Counted from the first letter of the stretch, positions 1 to 11,856 are shown. The stretch: 64,000 bases of DNA from Sophora flavescens (GCA_030762895.1 CM061067.1:172172518-172236517), one strand, 5' to 3'. Numbers and translations: made by a program. Notes: generated by a model from the sequence alone, not told the origin.

Positions 1-520
1 CATCCAAAACTTGGTTTTAGTATGGGCATTCACCACATATTTGAAGGCATTCACCACATATTTGTAACCCGTTCACCAGATATTGACACATACTTAATCA
101 AAAATTTTATTTACAAAAAAAATTTAAATTAAAAAAAAAAAAGTGCTACTGATCAGCATAAATACGGTCTTACTACGATGCCACATCACATGCAAGACTG
201 TTCATACGATTGTCTGAGTATGTTGTCCCAAATTTTGTGTCAAAAAATCATTTCCGCAAAAAGAAAGAGGGGCAACAAGAGTTAGAGTAGCAGCCCCTCC
301 GGTATAATATATAAGCAAAAAAAGTCTCAGGATTTTGGATTCAATATATAAGTAAATTTTGTTTTTCAATGACTCATTTAATAACATTATTTTTAAAATA
401 TCCTTTATTTAATACAAATTTCAATGACTCATTTAATGAAGATTAAAGTTTTAGATGAAGGGTAATTTAGATAACAAACCTAATTTTTTTACAAGATTTA
501 ATGAGATTAATTAATCATTT
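1..520. other. AT-rich intergenic DNA with a short tandem repeat
   Basis: No gene is visible. A 21-bp unit (GGCATTCACCACATATTTG plus AA) occurs twice at about 25-66, with a degenerate third copy ending near 80. Short open frames here lack coding character. Confidence 0.5.
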
Positions 521-523
521 TAA

Positions 524-720
524 GGGTCCGTTTAATTTGCTATAAAATAAGAGACACTACAGAACAAGACAACTTGTTATATGTTTGATTTTAAAAATAT
601 TGATGGACAGTACAAGAAAAGAGATGAGGACAGAACAAAAGTATAAAATTTTGTTACTCATTTAACCAAGAAATAAAAAATTGTCTCAAATACTATAAAA
701 ATGAAATGACAAAAATAACC
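524..720 (+). mobile_element. Partial Tourist/PIF-Harbinger-like MITE
   Basis: The stretch starts TAA-GGGTCCGTTTAATTTG. For about 180 bp it matches the reverse complement of the right end of the complete element at 19726-20342, including the shared phrases TTGTTATATGTTTGATTTT and AAAATTTTGTTACTCA. Only one terminus is found, so the copy looks truncated. The TAA before the terminus fits the 3-bp target preference of PIF/Harbinger elements. Confidence 0.6.
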
Positions 721-751
721 TTCCAATTCTCCTCTTTCAACATCACGTTAC

Positions 752-1074
752 GTGTGTGTTTGGATTAGCTTTTGACAAATGCGAAAGAATTGATTTTGTA
801 AAATTGATTGTGGTTAAAAGTGAGTTGATAGTGAAGTGATTTGTGTTTGGATGCCTTCATGAAAAAGTGATTCTTATCAATTCTTATTGTTTGGATAGTT
901 TAGATCAAAATTGCTTCTAAGTGTGCAATCATTCACAATGCAGCAAATAAGACTAAAAACAGTGCACTAAAACCATGGACGTGATTCAAGTTTATCGTAG
1001 AAGCTACAAAATCCAGCTTCCGTATGGACGTGAGTTTGGGATCAAAAGCAATTTTCGGACTTGGAAGCCAAACA
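752..1074. mobile_element. MITE with GTGTGTTTGG-type ends
   Basis: Begins GTGTGTGTTTGGATTAG and ends near AGCCAAACATC. Its left half closely follows the element at 23271-23588 (shared ACATTTGACAAAT-like and AATTGATTTTGTA phrases, then AAGTGATTT and TGTTTG). The two are copies of one non-autonomous family without coding capacity. No clear target duplication is seen here. Confidence 0.55.
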
Positions 1075-1589
1075 TCAAACTTTTTAGGTCAACAGTGGTT
1101 TGACCATAACATATAGATAAAAATTTATCGGTATTATTATAAATTAAAATTATTTTCTTAAAATGATAAAAATAAAATAATACCTAAAAATATGTACAAA
1201 TTAGCAGATAAATTATAAATAAGAGGATAGTAAGATAAAAAATTAATTAAAAATAAAAAATAATTTAAAATGTAAAAAAACTTGTTCCGGGTCTTTTTTA
1301 TAATGCAAATTAAAGATTATATACTATAAAAAATATTTTAATAAATTTTATGTTACTCTATCCCGTACGTAAGTATATAAACAAATATCATACAGAAAAA
1401 AAGCTATGCTGTAACTCATTAACTTATTTTATATTATTCTGTTACGTGCTGTGTTCTTCCTATATCAAAGGGACCCTAATATATGTGTTCCGCTTATAAT
1501 ATGGTACTCTCGAGAATGGATAAGTGCAGAGATATCTAAGAAAATATTTAAAAAGAAAAAGTAAAATATTAAAAATACATAAATTGTAA

Positions 1590-1735
1590 TAATAGTATTT
1601 CTTTTCATTGGAAGAAGAAAGAAGCCGTAAACATGTACATGTACATGTACAGTGCACGGAAGGAAAGGAAGGCAAATTAAATGTAAAAACTAAAAAGGAA
1701 TGAGGCTCTGTAACTGCCAATGCTAGTTAGTAACG
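1590..1735 (+). promoter_or_regulatory. Upstream block shared by the two MRS2-like genes
   Basis: The stretch TTTCTTTTCATTGGAAGAAG, then an ACATGTACATG segment and a purine-rich AATGTAAAAA segment, recurs in diverged form at 5540-5655, just upstream of the second gene. The duplication therefore carried 5' flanking or leader sequence. In the first copy about 150 bp separates this block from the ATG. In the second copy it abuts the ATG. Confidence 0.5.
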
Positions 1736-1896
1736 GATTTGGATCCAGTTTAGCGGCCTCTTTCCGAATTCTCTCTATTAATATGGATTCATTTTCACAC
1801 TCCTAATGTCGCATGCGGCACTGTTCGCATATTTTGGCTGTATTGTTTAGAGAGGAATTTAAATCAAGTTAGTAATAGCGGAAACCCGTATCAGCT

Positions 1897-4486
1897 ATGA
1901 GTGGGTCAAACTCGGTAGTGACTCGACCCATTCGTAGGAAGGGGAGCAATTGCAGAGCGTGGCTGGTGGTGAGTGATGAAGGGCAGACAGAGGTGGTGGA
2001 GGCTGGGAAGCAACTCATAATGAGGCGGACGGGTCTGTCGGTTCGGGACCTTCGGATCCTGGACCCGTTTCTGTCGAACCCGTCGACGATGTTGGGGCGT
2101 GAGAGAGCGATGTTGATAAACTTGGAGCACATAAAAGCCATCATCACCGCGAAAGAGGTTCTTCTTCTCAATTCTAAGGACCCAGCTGTTATCCCATTTG
2201 TTCAACAACTTCAGACACGGATTCTTCGTCGCCACCGTGCAGCTACTCAACCTCCGGTTTTTCTCTTTCACCTTCTTTCATTTTTTTTTTCTTTCTCTTC
2301 AACAAAGAGGAAGAGAGCAGAAAAATGTAAATCAATGGTGAATTAGGGAGACTCCAACATAGCACGTAGGACAGAGATAGGCTTAACAAAAATATTGTCA
2401 CAAAAAGTAGTAGTTCGAGGTTGTTGAGTTATTATTATTATTTTGTTCAATATGATTCAACAAAATTAAATTTGTGTATGAGGAAATACTTTGCTGAAAT
2501 GAAGATCCTCTGATTGTACTATTGTTATTTATCAAGTACGCGATTATGGTTTGGGGTTTAGGGCATATACATGAGGTAAACAGTGTTGACTCAAACTGGA
2601 TAAAAGTGCAGGATTCGAAAGAGCCACAATCAAGGACTGTTAGTCCTCGGAACACTAGCATGGGATATAAGCAATTCCAGAATCAAGATGGTATGAAGAT
2701 TCTTCCATTTGAGTTTGTAGCACTGGAGACATGCCTTGAGGCTACTTGTATTAAACTAGAATACGAGGTATAAATATTGTTACTCTGTTGTTTTATTTTA
2801 TTTCTCAGACTTTTGGGTTTTCTATAATTTTTGTCATCGCTTTGCAGACAAGTGTGTTAGAGCAGGAGGCTCATCTTGCCTTGGATAAACTGATTTCAGA
2901 TATTAGCACTTCCAATTTCAAGCGCATTCCTCATATTAAGAACCGCTTAGTTGCCATAACTGGTCGCGTTCAAAAGGTTTAGCATTTTTCAAACTATCTA
3001 CAACTGCTGAATATGTCTTTAGAATTTTTACTAGCATAACATTTTCAATTGAACAATCCTTCTTTCTTTTGCACTTTGTTAGTAATGCTTATGAATGATA
3101 GTGTAAAAATGTTCATCTTCAGGTAAGAGATGAACTAGAGCGCTTTTTGGATGATGATGAAGATATGGCTGAGATGTATCTAACAGACAAGTTAGATCAA
3201 CAACAGCTTGGAAATTCCTCTGCCTCATCCATGAATGATGGAGATGACTTCAAGGATCAATTTCTTGAACCAGATATAAATGACAGGCATGTAGTTTTAT
3301 TATGAATTTGATCATGATCATGGTATGCCCTAAATCTTTCATAATTGTGTTAGGATTCCTCCTGAAATATTATTGGAACATGATGGAGGTTTTGCAAGTG
3401 ATGAAGATAATCAAAATGTTGCTGACAACTCCATAGACCCAATGTTTGAGGAACCTAATGGAGATGGTAGTGACAGTGTCGGCCATGGAACCCAGGCTGG
3501 CACTATCAATAGTGCTGTAACTAAGAAACTTGATGTGGAGGAGGTTGAGATGCTCTTGGGAGCATACTTTGTGCAAATCGGTGGCACATTGAACAAACTT
3601 TCTACGGTATGCAACTTCTATTTCATTTTATTTTCGTTCTTTAACATATGCAGAAACTCCTACTTCAAAAAAAAGAAGAAAAAAAAAAACAAATGCAGAA
3701 ACTCTATACTTCTATGTGCCTAACTATCAAGTAGTTTTTGCCTCTTAAATAGCTACAAGGGTCTAAGTACTTCTACCATAAATGGACCATCCAGAACCAA
3801 AAAAATGAGTTTCTTTATTCTCTCTGATCACTTAGCCTAATGAAAACCTATTTGAAGGTACTTGTTGATTTGCCAAATGTTTTTAGAAATGATCAGGAGG
3901 CTAGGGAGCATAGCTAGTGAGAGGCATTGTGGTTGGGTAGATTTGTGTTTGAATCCATTATGATCGAATTGCAAGGTATAAGATTTGAGTCACACATTAA
4001 ATGTATGAGATTCCACTTGGGGTTTATATGGCATTAGGCTCTCTAATAGTAAAACTAAAACATTAAAGACAAACACTTTCAACCTTTCTCACGTGATACA
4101 GTTTTGTTCTGGATATTTTGTGTCATCATTTATTATTAACTTGAAGTATGAAGTGGACTTCTATATTTCAAACACTTATATGTTGTGGGTTTTCCCCATT
4201 GAAGCTGAGGGAGTATGTTGATGAAACATTAGATTACATCAACATAATGCTGGATGATAAACAGAATCGTCTCTTGCAAATGGGAGTGAGGTTGGCCACA
4301 TCATCTCTGCTTGTGAATGCCTTTAATGCTGTAACTTCAATTTTTGGGATCAATGTTGATGTTGACATATACAATTCTAGACAAACACAGTTCCTCGAGG
4401 TTATAGGTGGCTGCACGGCTGCTTGCACAGTCTTGTATGCGGTTGCCATCGCTTGGTACAAGCGCAAACGCTTGGTGCTGGAATAG
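1897..4486 (+). CDS. MRS2/MGT (CorA-type) magnesium-transporter-like protein, copy A
   Basis: Six exons: 1897-2256, 2576-2767, 2848-2976, 3123-3286, 3354-3606 and 4205-4486. They join in frame to 459 residues, normal for plant MRS2 proteins (about 440). The family forms pentameric Mg2+ channels in plastid, mitochondrial, vacuolar or plasma membranes. Family marks are the N-terminal MRRTGL..RDLRILDP and ILGRERAM blocks, ILPFEFVALE.CLEA in exon 2, a helical stalk in exons 3-5, and two C-terminal hydrophobic segments followed by a basic tail (KRKRL). The ATG is chosen because the second copy starts at the same point with the same MSGS sequence. Oddities: the conserved Gly-Met-Asn after the first membrane segment reads Gly414-Ile415-Asn416 (4346-4354), and intron 4 starts with GC instead of GT. 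No stop or frameshift is visible. Transport function is uncertain because GMN is normally essential. Confidence 0.92.
3287..3353 (+). other. GC-AG intron (intron 4 of MRS2-like copy A)
   Basis: The exon ends AATGACAG and the intron begins GCATGT and ends TTAG. Only this donor keeps frame with exon 5. The nearest GT, four bases on, shifts frame into an early TGA. The same position in copy B (6949-7038) has GCGTGT. Confidence 0.8.
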
Positions 4487-5658
4487 CTGGCCACACAGTT
4501 GTGTTTTGTTTAGAATTGTGATTTAATTTGAAAGTTACTTCTCTGTAATGATTGAAATTCAACTCCAACTAATTTGTTCATAGTATTGCACAAAGTTATG
4601 TGCGGGCAGAAACATTGATTAATATGTATACTTGTAATTTGAATACGTTAGACTTGGGGTTGTGGACGATTTATGTTCTGCTGGCCAGCACTTATTTTAA
4701 TACGCAGTCTCCCTTATGTAAAATTTATATGCAACTTGCTCTTTCCAAACTAAAGCAGAAACTCGAGTAAGGGGTACAACTTGGGAGATGGGATTAGTTT
4801 ACAGTATAATATTTTTTTTTTTACAATGATGGTATATCCAAACCCTTTTTGGATTATCATATCATTGGTACTAATTATTCATCGTCTTAAACTAACTGAT
4901 CTTCATTAGGAGATCTGGATGACATTTAAAATTGTCTCCTTTCAACCAGATTTTTTTTAAAAATACACAAGAGTCAGGAGTTGAATTTGCTCAAGGGATT
5001 GAGTCTCTTGTCACTCGGACTAAATACACGTAGGTAATATTAAAATCTTTTAATAATAAGCATTGTAAGAATAAATTAAAATTAAATTATATAATATCAC
5101 ATTAATTGCAATTCAATAATTTTTTTTAAAGGAAACAATTCAATAACTTTGTATACAATTATTATTTTTTTGTTAAAAAAAATATCTACCTAATTTTACA
5201 TTCATATAAGAAATGTAAGGCCTAAATAAAAATTTAAAGAAATATAGTATGGATTAAACAAAATTTAATCACGTATATGGATGAAATATAAATCAGTAAT
5301 TAATGGTTTACCAAAAAAATAAATAAATCAGTAATTAATCACGTTCGGATGGTTAACAAATTAAATCTAATATATTATTAACCATAGATTCATATCAATT
5401 TTATTATTTTCGTAAAAATAAATTTATATCATTAATCCAACATAAAAAAGTATACAGAAAAGAAAAAGTAAATAAGAGCACAGAGATGGTAAAAGGGAAG
5501 GCAAAAGGAAAATATGCAAAAATATTGGCAAAATAATAAAATTACGTTTCTTTTGATGGGAAGAAGAAACATGGGAACAATGTACATGCACAAACAGCAA
5601 TTCAAGCTGAATGTAAAAAGGGAAGAGGCACTCTTACAGCTGCGAATGCCAATCAGCT
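4487..5658. other. Intergenic spacer between the MRS2-like genes
   Basis: 3' flank of copy A followed by very AT-rich DNA with short homopolymers. No further gene or element is recognised until the duplicated upstream block at about 5540-5655. Confidence 0.6.
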
Positions 5659-8184
5659 ATGAGTGGCTCAAGCTCTGTAAGCCGAACCATTGGAAGGAAG
5701 GGAAGTGGTGGGAGAGCATGGGTGCTGCTGAGCGGCGCCGGAGAGAGAAAGGCGGTGGAGGGAGGCAGGGGGGTCATAATGCGGCGGACGGGACTGGCGA
5801 GCAGGGACCTTCGGATTCTTGACCCGGTTCTGTCGTACCCATCGACGATATTGGGGCGTGAGAGAGCGATGGTGATAAAGTTGGAGCACATTAAGGCCAT
5901 CATCACTGCGCAAGAGGTTTTCCTTCTCAATTCTAAGGACCCATCTGTCATCCCCTTTGTTCAACACCTTCAGTCGCGGATTTTTCGTCACCACCGTGCC
6001 ACTCAACCACAGGTTAATATCCCCACTCCTATAATTTTTTTGAAGTCATTCGTCTCCATATTTTTCAATGTTGCAAAATCCCCATGTTTTTTAAGTTATT
6101 GTAAATTCGGTTCTTCAATCCAATGTCTGTCAATCTTTTAACGATCAACCTACAGAAATCACTGTTCCAAGCGCATACAACCCATCTACTAGAATCGTTT
6201 TCGTACAAATCAGCATTGTTGTATTACCAATTATCATATTCATTACGGTCAAATATACAGGACGGAAATAGTGTTGATTCCAACTGGACAGAAGTGCATG
6301 ATTCGGTAGAGCCACAATCAAGGACTGTTTGTCCTCAGAATACTAGCATGGAATTTATGCAGTTGCAGGATCAAAATGGGGAGGATAACACAGACAGAAT
6401 GAAAGGTGGCATGAAGATTCTACCATTTGAGTTTGTAGCACTAGAGGCATGCCTTGAAGCTGCTTGTAGTGAATTAGAAAATGAGGTACATATATATTCT
6501 TCCTCTATTGTTGTTTTCAACTTTGTTTTTTTTTTAATTTGTTTCCATTTTGTCATTGTTGTGCAGGCAAATATATTGGAGAAGGAGGCTCATCCTGCCT
6601 TAGATAGCCTGACTTCAGAGATTAGTAGTCTCAATTTGGAACGCGTTCGTCAAATTAAGAGCCACTTAGTGGATATAACTAGTCGCGTTCAAAAGGTTGA
6701 GCGTTTCCCAAACTGTCTCCCACTACCTTGGTCTTTGAAATTTTTACTAGAATGATTTGATAGTGCAAACATATTTGTCTCCAGGTAAGGGATGAATTAG
6801 AGAACTTGCTGGATGATGATGAAGATATGGCTGAGCTGTATCTGACAGACAAGTTAGTTCAACAACAGTTTGAAAGTTCTACTGTGTCATCCATGAATGA
6901 TGGGGATAGCACGGTGAATCAAGTTCTTCAATTAGATTTAAATGACAGGCGTGTAATTTTATTGTGAATATGATTATGGTCATGGCTCTCATCATAACAA
7001 CTAAAAAGTATGCCTTAAATCTTTCATTATTTGATTAGGATATGTCCTGAAATATCATTGCAACTTGGTGGGGGTTCTGGAAGTAATGATCATCAAAATG
7101 CTGCTGACTTCTCCAGAGACCAAATGTTTGGTGCATCTAATAGAGTTAGTAGCAACACTCAGGGAACTCAGGCTGCCACTACCTACAGTGCTGAAACCAA
7201 TAAACTTGATTCTGGGGAGCTTGAGATGATCTTGGGTGCTTACTTTGTGCAAACCGGTGGCATATTGAATAAACTATTTACGGTATGCAATTTTATTTAT
7301 TTTCTTTCGCTATTTGACACAGGCTTTATCCTTTTATGGCCCTATTTTAGTGGTAAAAATATATTTTAAAAAATAATATTATAAGTGGATCAACAGCTTA
7401 GAGTAAGTGCAAGTTAAAAAAATGATCTACACATATATAAGTGAATCTCTCTCATTAATTAGCCTAATGGAAATCTAACTCAAAGGTTCCGGGAGAGTTG
7501 CGAAGTATATATTTTGGAGGAGGTTCCTTGAGATAAACCATATATTATTTCCATTTCTAAGAAGGCAAGATAGAGTATGTGCTAGTCTGTTAGACTGTTA
7601 CTGAGGTCAAAGACCTGTGTTTGACAAGTTTGGTTTATAGAAATATGGCTGGTAGGATGGATCATGGATGTAGCATATCTAATGAGCATAGGTGAGCCTT
7701 ATGATTGGATAGTTTAAGGTCTGAATCTTGCCGAGTAAAAGATTAAGACAACACTTTCAAGATTTCTAGTCTAGTACAATTCTGTTCTTGATTAGTTTGT
7801 GATGTGATATCATGTTATCATTAATTTGTTGTTTACCTGAAAAATGAATTGACTTCTTTATTGTAATACTTATTTGTTGGTTGGGTTGTCCTGTTGAAGC
7901 TGAGGGAGTATGTTGATGACACAGAAGATTACATCAACATTATGCTGGATGACAAACAGAATCGTCTCCTGCAAATGTCAGTCAAGTTGAATACAGCAAA
8001 TTTATTAGGGAATGCCTTTCATGCTGTGACTGGTGTTTTTGCTATGAATATACATATTGACATTTATGATTATGATGCTGGGCTGCCACGGTTCCTTTGG
8101 GCTACTTTTGGCTGCACTGCTGTTTGCATATTCTTGTATATGGTTGCACTTACTTGGTATAAGCACAAACGCTTGCTGGAATAG
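5659..8184 (+). CDS. MRS2/MGT (CorA-type) magnesium-transporter-like protein, copy B
   Basis: Six exons: 5659-6012, 6261-6485, 6567-6695, 6785-6948, 7039-7282 and 7900-8184, coding for 466 residues. Every intron position and phase matches copy A, so this is a tandem duplicate. Exon 2 is 11 codons longer, mostly an EDNTDRMKG insertion before MKILPFEF. The family blocks (MRRTGL, ILGRERAM, FEFVALEACLEAACSELE, LREYVDDTEDYINIMLD) and two C-terminal membrane segments are present. The filter motif is Ala420-Met421-Asn422 (8041-8049) instead of Gly-Met-Asn, a different change from copy A. Intron 4 again has a GC donor (GCGTGT). The frame is intact, so the gene is expressible. Whether it still moves Mg2+ is open. 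Confidence 0.92.
6949..7038 (+). other. GC-AG intron (intron 4 of MRS2-like copy B)
   Basis: Donor ACAG/GCGTGT, acceptor GATTAG. Splicing here gives Asp-Arg-Ile in register with copy A. The GT two bases downstream would break the frame. Confidence 0.8.
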
Positions 8185-8430
8185 TTTGGACACAATTGTG
8201 TTTCATGCAGAAAAGTAATTTAAGTCGAAAATTACTTTTCTAACAAAAATTTATGGACATAAACATTGATTTTTATGCACAACAATTGTTATTGTAATTT
8301 CAATTAGTTAGACTGGGGGTTGTTGAAGTTATGTTATAATTTTTATGTGGAATAACATAGTTTATATCATGTTTGTATAGCCTGAGATTAATTCGATGTC
8401 AAAATTGGGCATATTGTTTTTAAGCATTGA

Positions 8431-8801
8431 TGATGAGTATCAATGAGTAAAAGAAGGAAAACAGAGGGTAATTGTAGTATTATTTGTATAATCCAACTAG
8501 TATCAAGGTGATACTGAATTGGAAAATGCAGAAACAAGGGGCTACAATGGATGCTAGACTATTCGAGAGGTCTAGTGCTCTCCTAGGGTTCCAAAATCCA
8601 ATTCTAGCCTGCCTCATGCTCTGCATCCAAACCTCCTATATAGCCTCACCTTACGCATGACTATTGCCTAGCTGGCAGTAGTTAGTTACAATACTCTCTC
8701 TTGGGAATGATTCAGTGCTTCATGCACTTTTTAGCCACTTGGTAGACCTCCATTTCCCCCTCTCATACACCATATTCTGTGTGGGCCTAATGTCCGCATC
8801 A
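8431..8801 (-). repeat. 3' LTR of the chromovirus (371 bp)
   Basis: On the minus strand it starts TGATGCGGACATTAGG and ends ATACTCATCA. A TATA-like CTATATAG lies inside. It is almost identical to 11406-11769. The visible differences are a 2-bp indel and one substitution (TATTGCC against TACTGCC), so insertion is fairly recent. Confidence 0.88.
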
Positions 8802-11404
8802 ATACCCTCCCCTTCAAAACTCACCTTGTCCTCAAGGTGAAAGTTAGGAAACTGCTCCTGCACATCAGCTATTGTTTCCCAAGAATTTTCACAGCTTGGG
8901 AGTCCTTGCCATTGTACAAGGATCTCTTGCCCGATGAAGGGGATCCTCTCACAGCTAGGATCTTCTCCAGGTTGTACTGCAACTCTCATTCTTCCGAGAC
9001 ACAATGTGGAAGTGGCCGCACCATTGTATCTCTGCCACCTGTCTTCTTCTTCAAGTGAATAGTGAAAACCGGGTGCACCCTACTATCTTCCGGCAAGAGC
9101 GACTTGTATGCCACGGCTCATATCCTCTCAATGATCTCATAAGGGCCATAAAATCTCGGGCTTAGTTTCTGGTTCAGTCTCTTCGCCAGGTTCCTCAGTT
9201 TATAGGGCTGAATTTTCAAATAGACCTTATCCCCCACTTGATATTCAACATCCCTCCTATGTTTATCGGCTTGCTGCTTCATGCGATTTTGGGCCTGCAC
9301 TACCTGTTTTTTAAGTTCTTCCAGTAACTCATTCCGTTCTATAGTCAGCCCGTCCACCTCCTCTACAACCGTGTTCCCAGTGTCACCTCTAACCACCGTT
9401 GGAGGGTCTCTACCGTACAATGCCTTGAAAGGGGTCATTTTAGTGGCTGAATGGTAGTTGGTATTATACCAGAATTCTGCCCAACTAAGCCATTTATGCC
9501 ACTGTTTGGGTCTGACTCCTGTCATGCACCTCAAGTATGTTCCCAAGCACCTGTTTACCACTTCACTCTGGCCATCTGACTGAGGATGGTATGTTGAACT
9601 GAATCTCAATTTGGTTCCAGCTAACTTGAATAACTCTGTCCAAAAAGAGCTGATGAAGATTCTATCTCTATCTGACACAATGGAGGTTAGAAATCCATGA
9701 AGTTTTACCACTTCTTTGAGAAATACCTCAGCCACTTCCTTGGCTGTATAAGGGTGAGCCATGGCAATGAAATGGGCATATTTGGTAAACCTATCCACCA
9801 CCACAAATATGGTATCCCTCCCTCCTGATTTAGGCAAGCCTCCAATGAAGTCCATAGAGATGTCAGACCATTGTTGAGTTGGAATAGGCAATGGTTGCAA
9901 TAAACCTGCAGGTGACAGTGCTTCATATTTGTTTCTCTGACAAACTTCACAAGCTTGTACATAGTACTGAATTTCTTGCCTCATTCCTTCCCAAAAGAAT
10001 AACCCTGACACTCTTTTGAAGGTTCTAAAGTATCCCGAGTGGCCTCCCCAAGCTAAATCATGAAATTCTTTCAGAATCAAGGGAATTTTAGGAGAGTTCT
10101 TAGGGATGACCAACCTTCCTTTGTAGTACAGTCTCCCCTTGTTAAGCTTATACCCCTTGTGGGTGTTGCCATCAGTCATCAGTTCCTGCACCATCTTCCT
10201 TAACTTCTCTTCTTGAGCAATCTCCTTCTCTAAATCATCCCACTCAAAAAACTGCACAGTAGAGATAGCTGCAAATTGCAGTTTCCTCGAGAGAGCATCT
10301 GCAGCCTTGTTCTCACTCCCAGGTTTATACTTTATCTCAAAATCAAACCCAAGTAGTTTAGATACCCACCTCTGCTATTCCTCACCCATCAATCTCTGAT
10401 AAGCTAAAAACCGAAGACTCTTTTGGTCTGTGTGGATCTCAAAATGCCTCCCTAGCAAGTAGTGCCTCCATTTCTGCACTGCCAGCACTACTGCCATGAG
10501 TTCTCTTTCATACACTGATTTCTTCTGTGCTCTATCCGAAAGAGTCTGGCTCATGTATGCAATCGGCCTTCCTTCCCGCATCAAGACAGCTCCAATTCCC
10601 TTGCCCGAGGCATCGATCCTCAACCACAAAAGCTTTCCCAAAATTCAGATCTCGCCAACACTGGAACCGAAACCATGGCTTGCTTCAATTGCTCAAAAGC
10701 AGCTTAGGCTCCTTCATTCCACTGGAACTGATCTTTCTTGAGTTGCTGAGTTAAAGGCCAAGCCATTTTCCCATAGCCCTTCACAAACTTTCTATAATAA
10801 CCTGTTAAACCAAGGAATCCCCTCAGCCCTTTAACATCTTTAGGTAGAGGCCAGTCAAGCATATCTTGAATTTTTTTTGGGGTCCAGACACACCCTGCCC
10901 GAGATTATATGGCCCAAATATTCCAATTTTTCTTGGCCCAAAGAACATTTCTTTTTGTTGACTACCAATCCATTCTCCTTCAAAGATTCATGACACATTC
11001 CCAAGGTGATCTCTGTGACTTAACTCATCCTTGCTATATACTAGAATGTCATCAAAGAAGACTAGAGTGAATTTTCTCAGAAAAGGCTTTAGTATTTGGT
11101 TCATGAGGGCTTGAAATGTGGAAGGGGCATTAGTCAAGCCAAAAGGCATGACTAAAAATTCATAGTGCCCTTCATGGGTCCTAAAGGCGGTTTTGGGGAT
11201 ATCAGAGTCTCTCATGCGAATTTGGTGGTACCCCGATTTCAGATCCAGCTTAGAAAAGACCCTCGCGCCTCCTAACTCATCCAACAGTTCATCTATGATG
11301 GGGATTGAGATTTTATCGGGGATGGTTAGCTTGTTTAAGGCCCTGTAATCTACACAGAACCTCCACCCTCCATCCTTTTTTTTCACTAGTATCACAGGGC
11401 TGCT
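8720..11404 (-). pseudogene. Chromovirus pol remnant (RT, RNase H, integrase, chromodomain)
   Basis: Four collinear open pieces on the minus strand. 11404-10988: reverse transcriptase starting at SPVILVKKKDGGWRFCVDYRALNK with an FFDD catalytic motif. 10641-10375: RNase H with IDASGKGIGAVL and HTDQKSL. 10257-9118: integrase with the HHCC zinc finger (GGHSGY...CEVCQRNK) and catalytic DDE context (MDFIGGLPKS, VSDRDRIF, SDGQSEVVNR). 9004-8720: a chromodomain-like tail (ILVQWQGLPSCENSWE), the mark of chromoviruses, where it guides integration. The pieces are separated by frameshifts or stops and the 5' half is deleted, so it is non-functional. Confidence 0.88.
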
Positions 11405-11405
11405 T

Positions 11406-11769
11406 AGTATCAATGAGTAAAAGAAGGAAAACAGAGGGTAACTGTAGTATTATTTGTATAATCCAACTAGTATCAAGGTGATACTGAATTGGAAAATGCA
11501 GAAACAAGGGGCTACAATGGATGCTAGACTATTCGAGAGGTCTAGTGCTCTCCTAGGGTTCCAAAATCCAATTCTAGCCTGCCTCATGCTCTGCATCCAA
11601 ACCTCCTATATAGCCTCACCTTACGCATGACTACTGCCTAGCTGGCAGTAGTTAGTTACAATACTCTCTCTTGGGAATGATTCAGTGCTTCATGCACTTT
11701 TTAGCCACTTGGTAGACCTCCATTTCCCCCTCTCATACACCATATTGTGTGGGCCTAATGTCCGCATCA
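11406..11769 (-). repeat. 5' LTR of the chromovirus, inner end clipped by 5 bp
   Basis: Matches 8431-8801 but lacks the last five bases (CATCA on the minus strand), where the internal deletion joins the RT coding region. Confidence 0.88.
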
Positions 11770-11848
11770 ATTGATCACAACAGGGTTTTGTTAAATAGGT
11801 CATGTATATGAGTTACTCATAATGAGTATGGTCAACTCATATTGCCAC

Positions 11849-11856
11849 TATATATA
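11849..11856 (+). promoter_or_regulatory. Possible TATA box of the gene at 12334
   Basis: TATATATA in CACTATATATACACA lies about 480 bp before the predicted ATG. The leader between holds a plausible intron, with donor TCTAG/GTAATC at 11992 and acceptor TTGCAG at 12324, which would bring the cap-proximal exon next to the start codon. Confidence 0.4.

Larger units (their letters stand above)
8426..11774 (-). mobile_element. Internally deleted Ty3/gypsy chromovirus with ATTGA target duplication
   Basis: The element proper is 8431-11769, on the minus strand. It has two LTRs (8431-8801 and 11406-11769) and an exact 5-bp duplication ATTGA at 8426-8430 and 11770-11774. Next to the left (3') LTR, on the minus strand, is a polypurine tract, GAAGGGGAGGG (about 8806-8816). 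The gag, protease and N-terminal reverse transcriptase regions and the primer site are gone: the right (5') LTR runs straight into the start of the RT domain. What remains reads RT, RNase H, integrase, chromodomain in the normal gypsy order. Confidence 0.9.

Noticed and set aside
1869..2271. Minus-strand open frames across exon 1 of copy A
   Set aside because: Antisense shadows of the MRS2-like exon; the same pattern appears opposite copy B.
5514..5822. 102-codon open frame overlapping the MRS2-like copy B start
   Set aside because: It reads the coding exon in the wrong frame and gives a low-complexity Gly/Arg tail. It is a shadow of the real exon.
8426..11774. A solo or tandem duplication of the spacer DNA rather than a retrotransposon
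   Set aside because: The repeats have a polypurine tract, pol domains between them and a 5-bp target duplication outside, which fixes them as LTRs.
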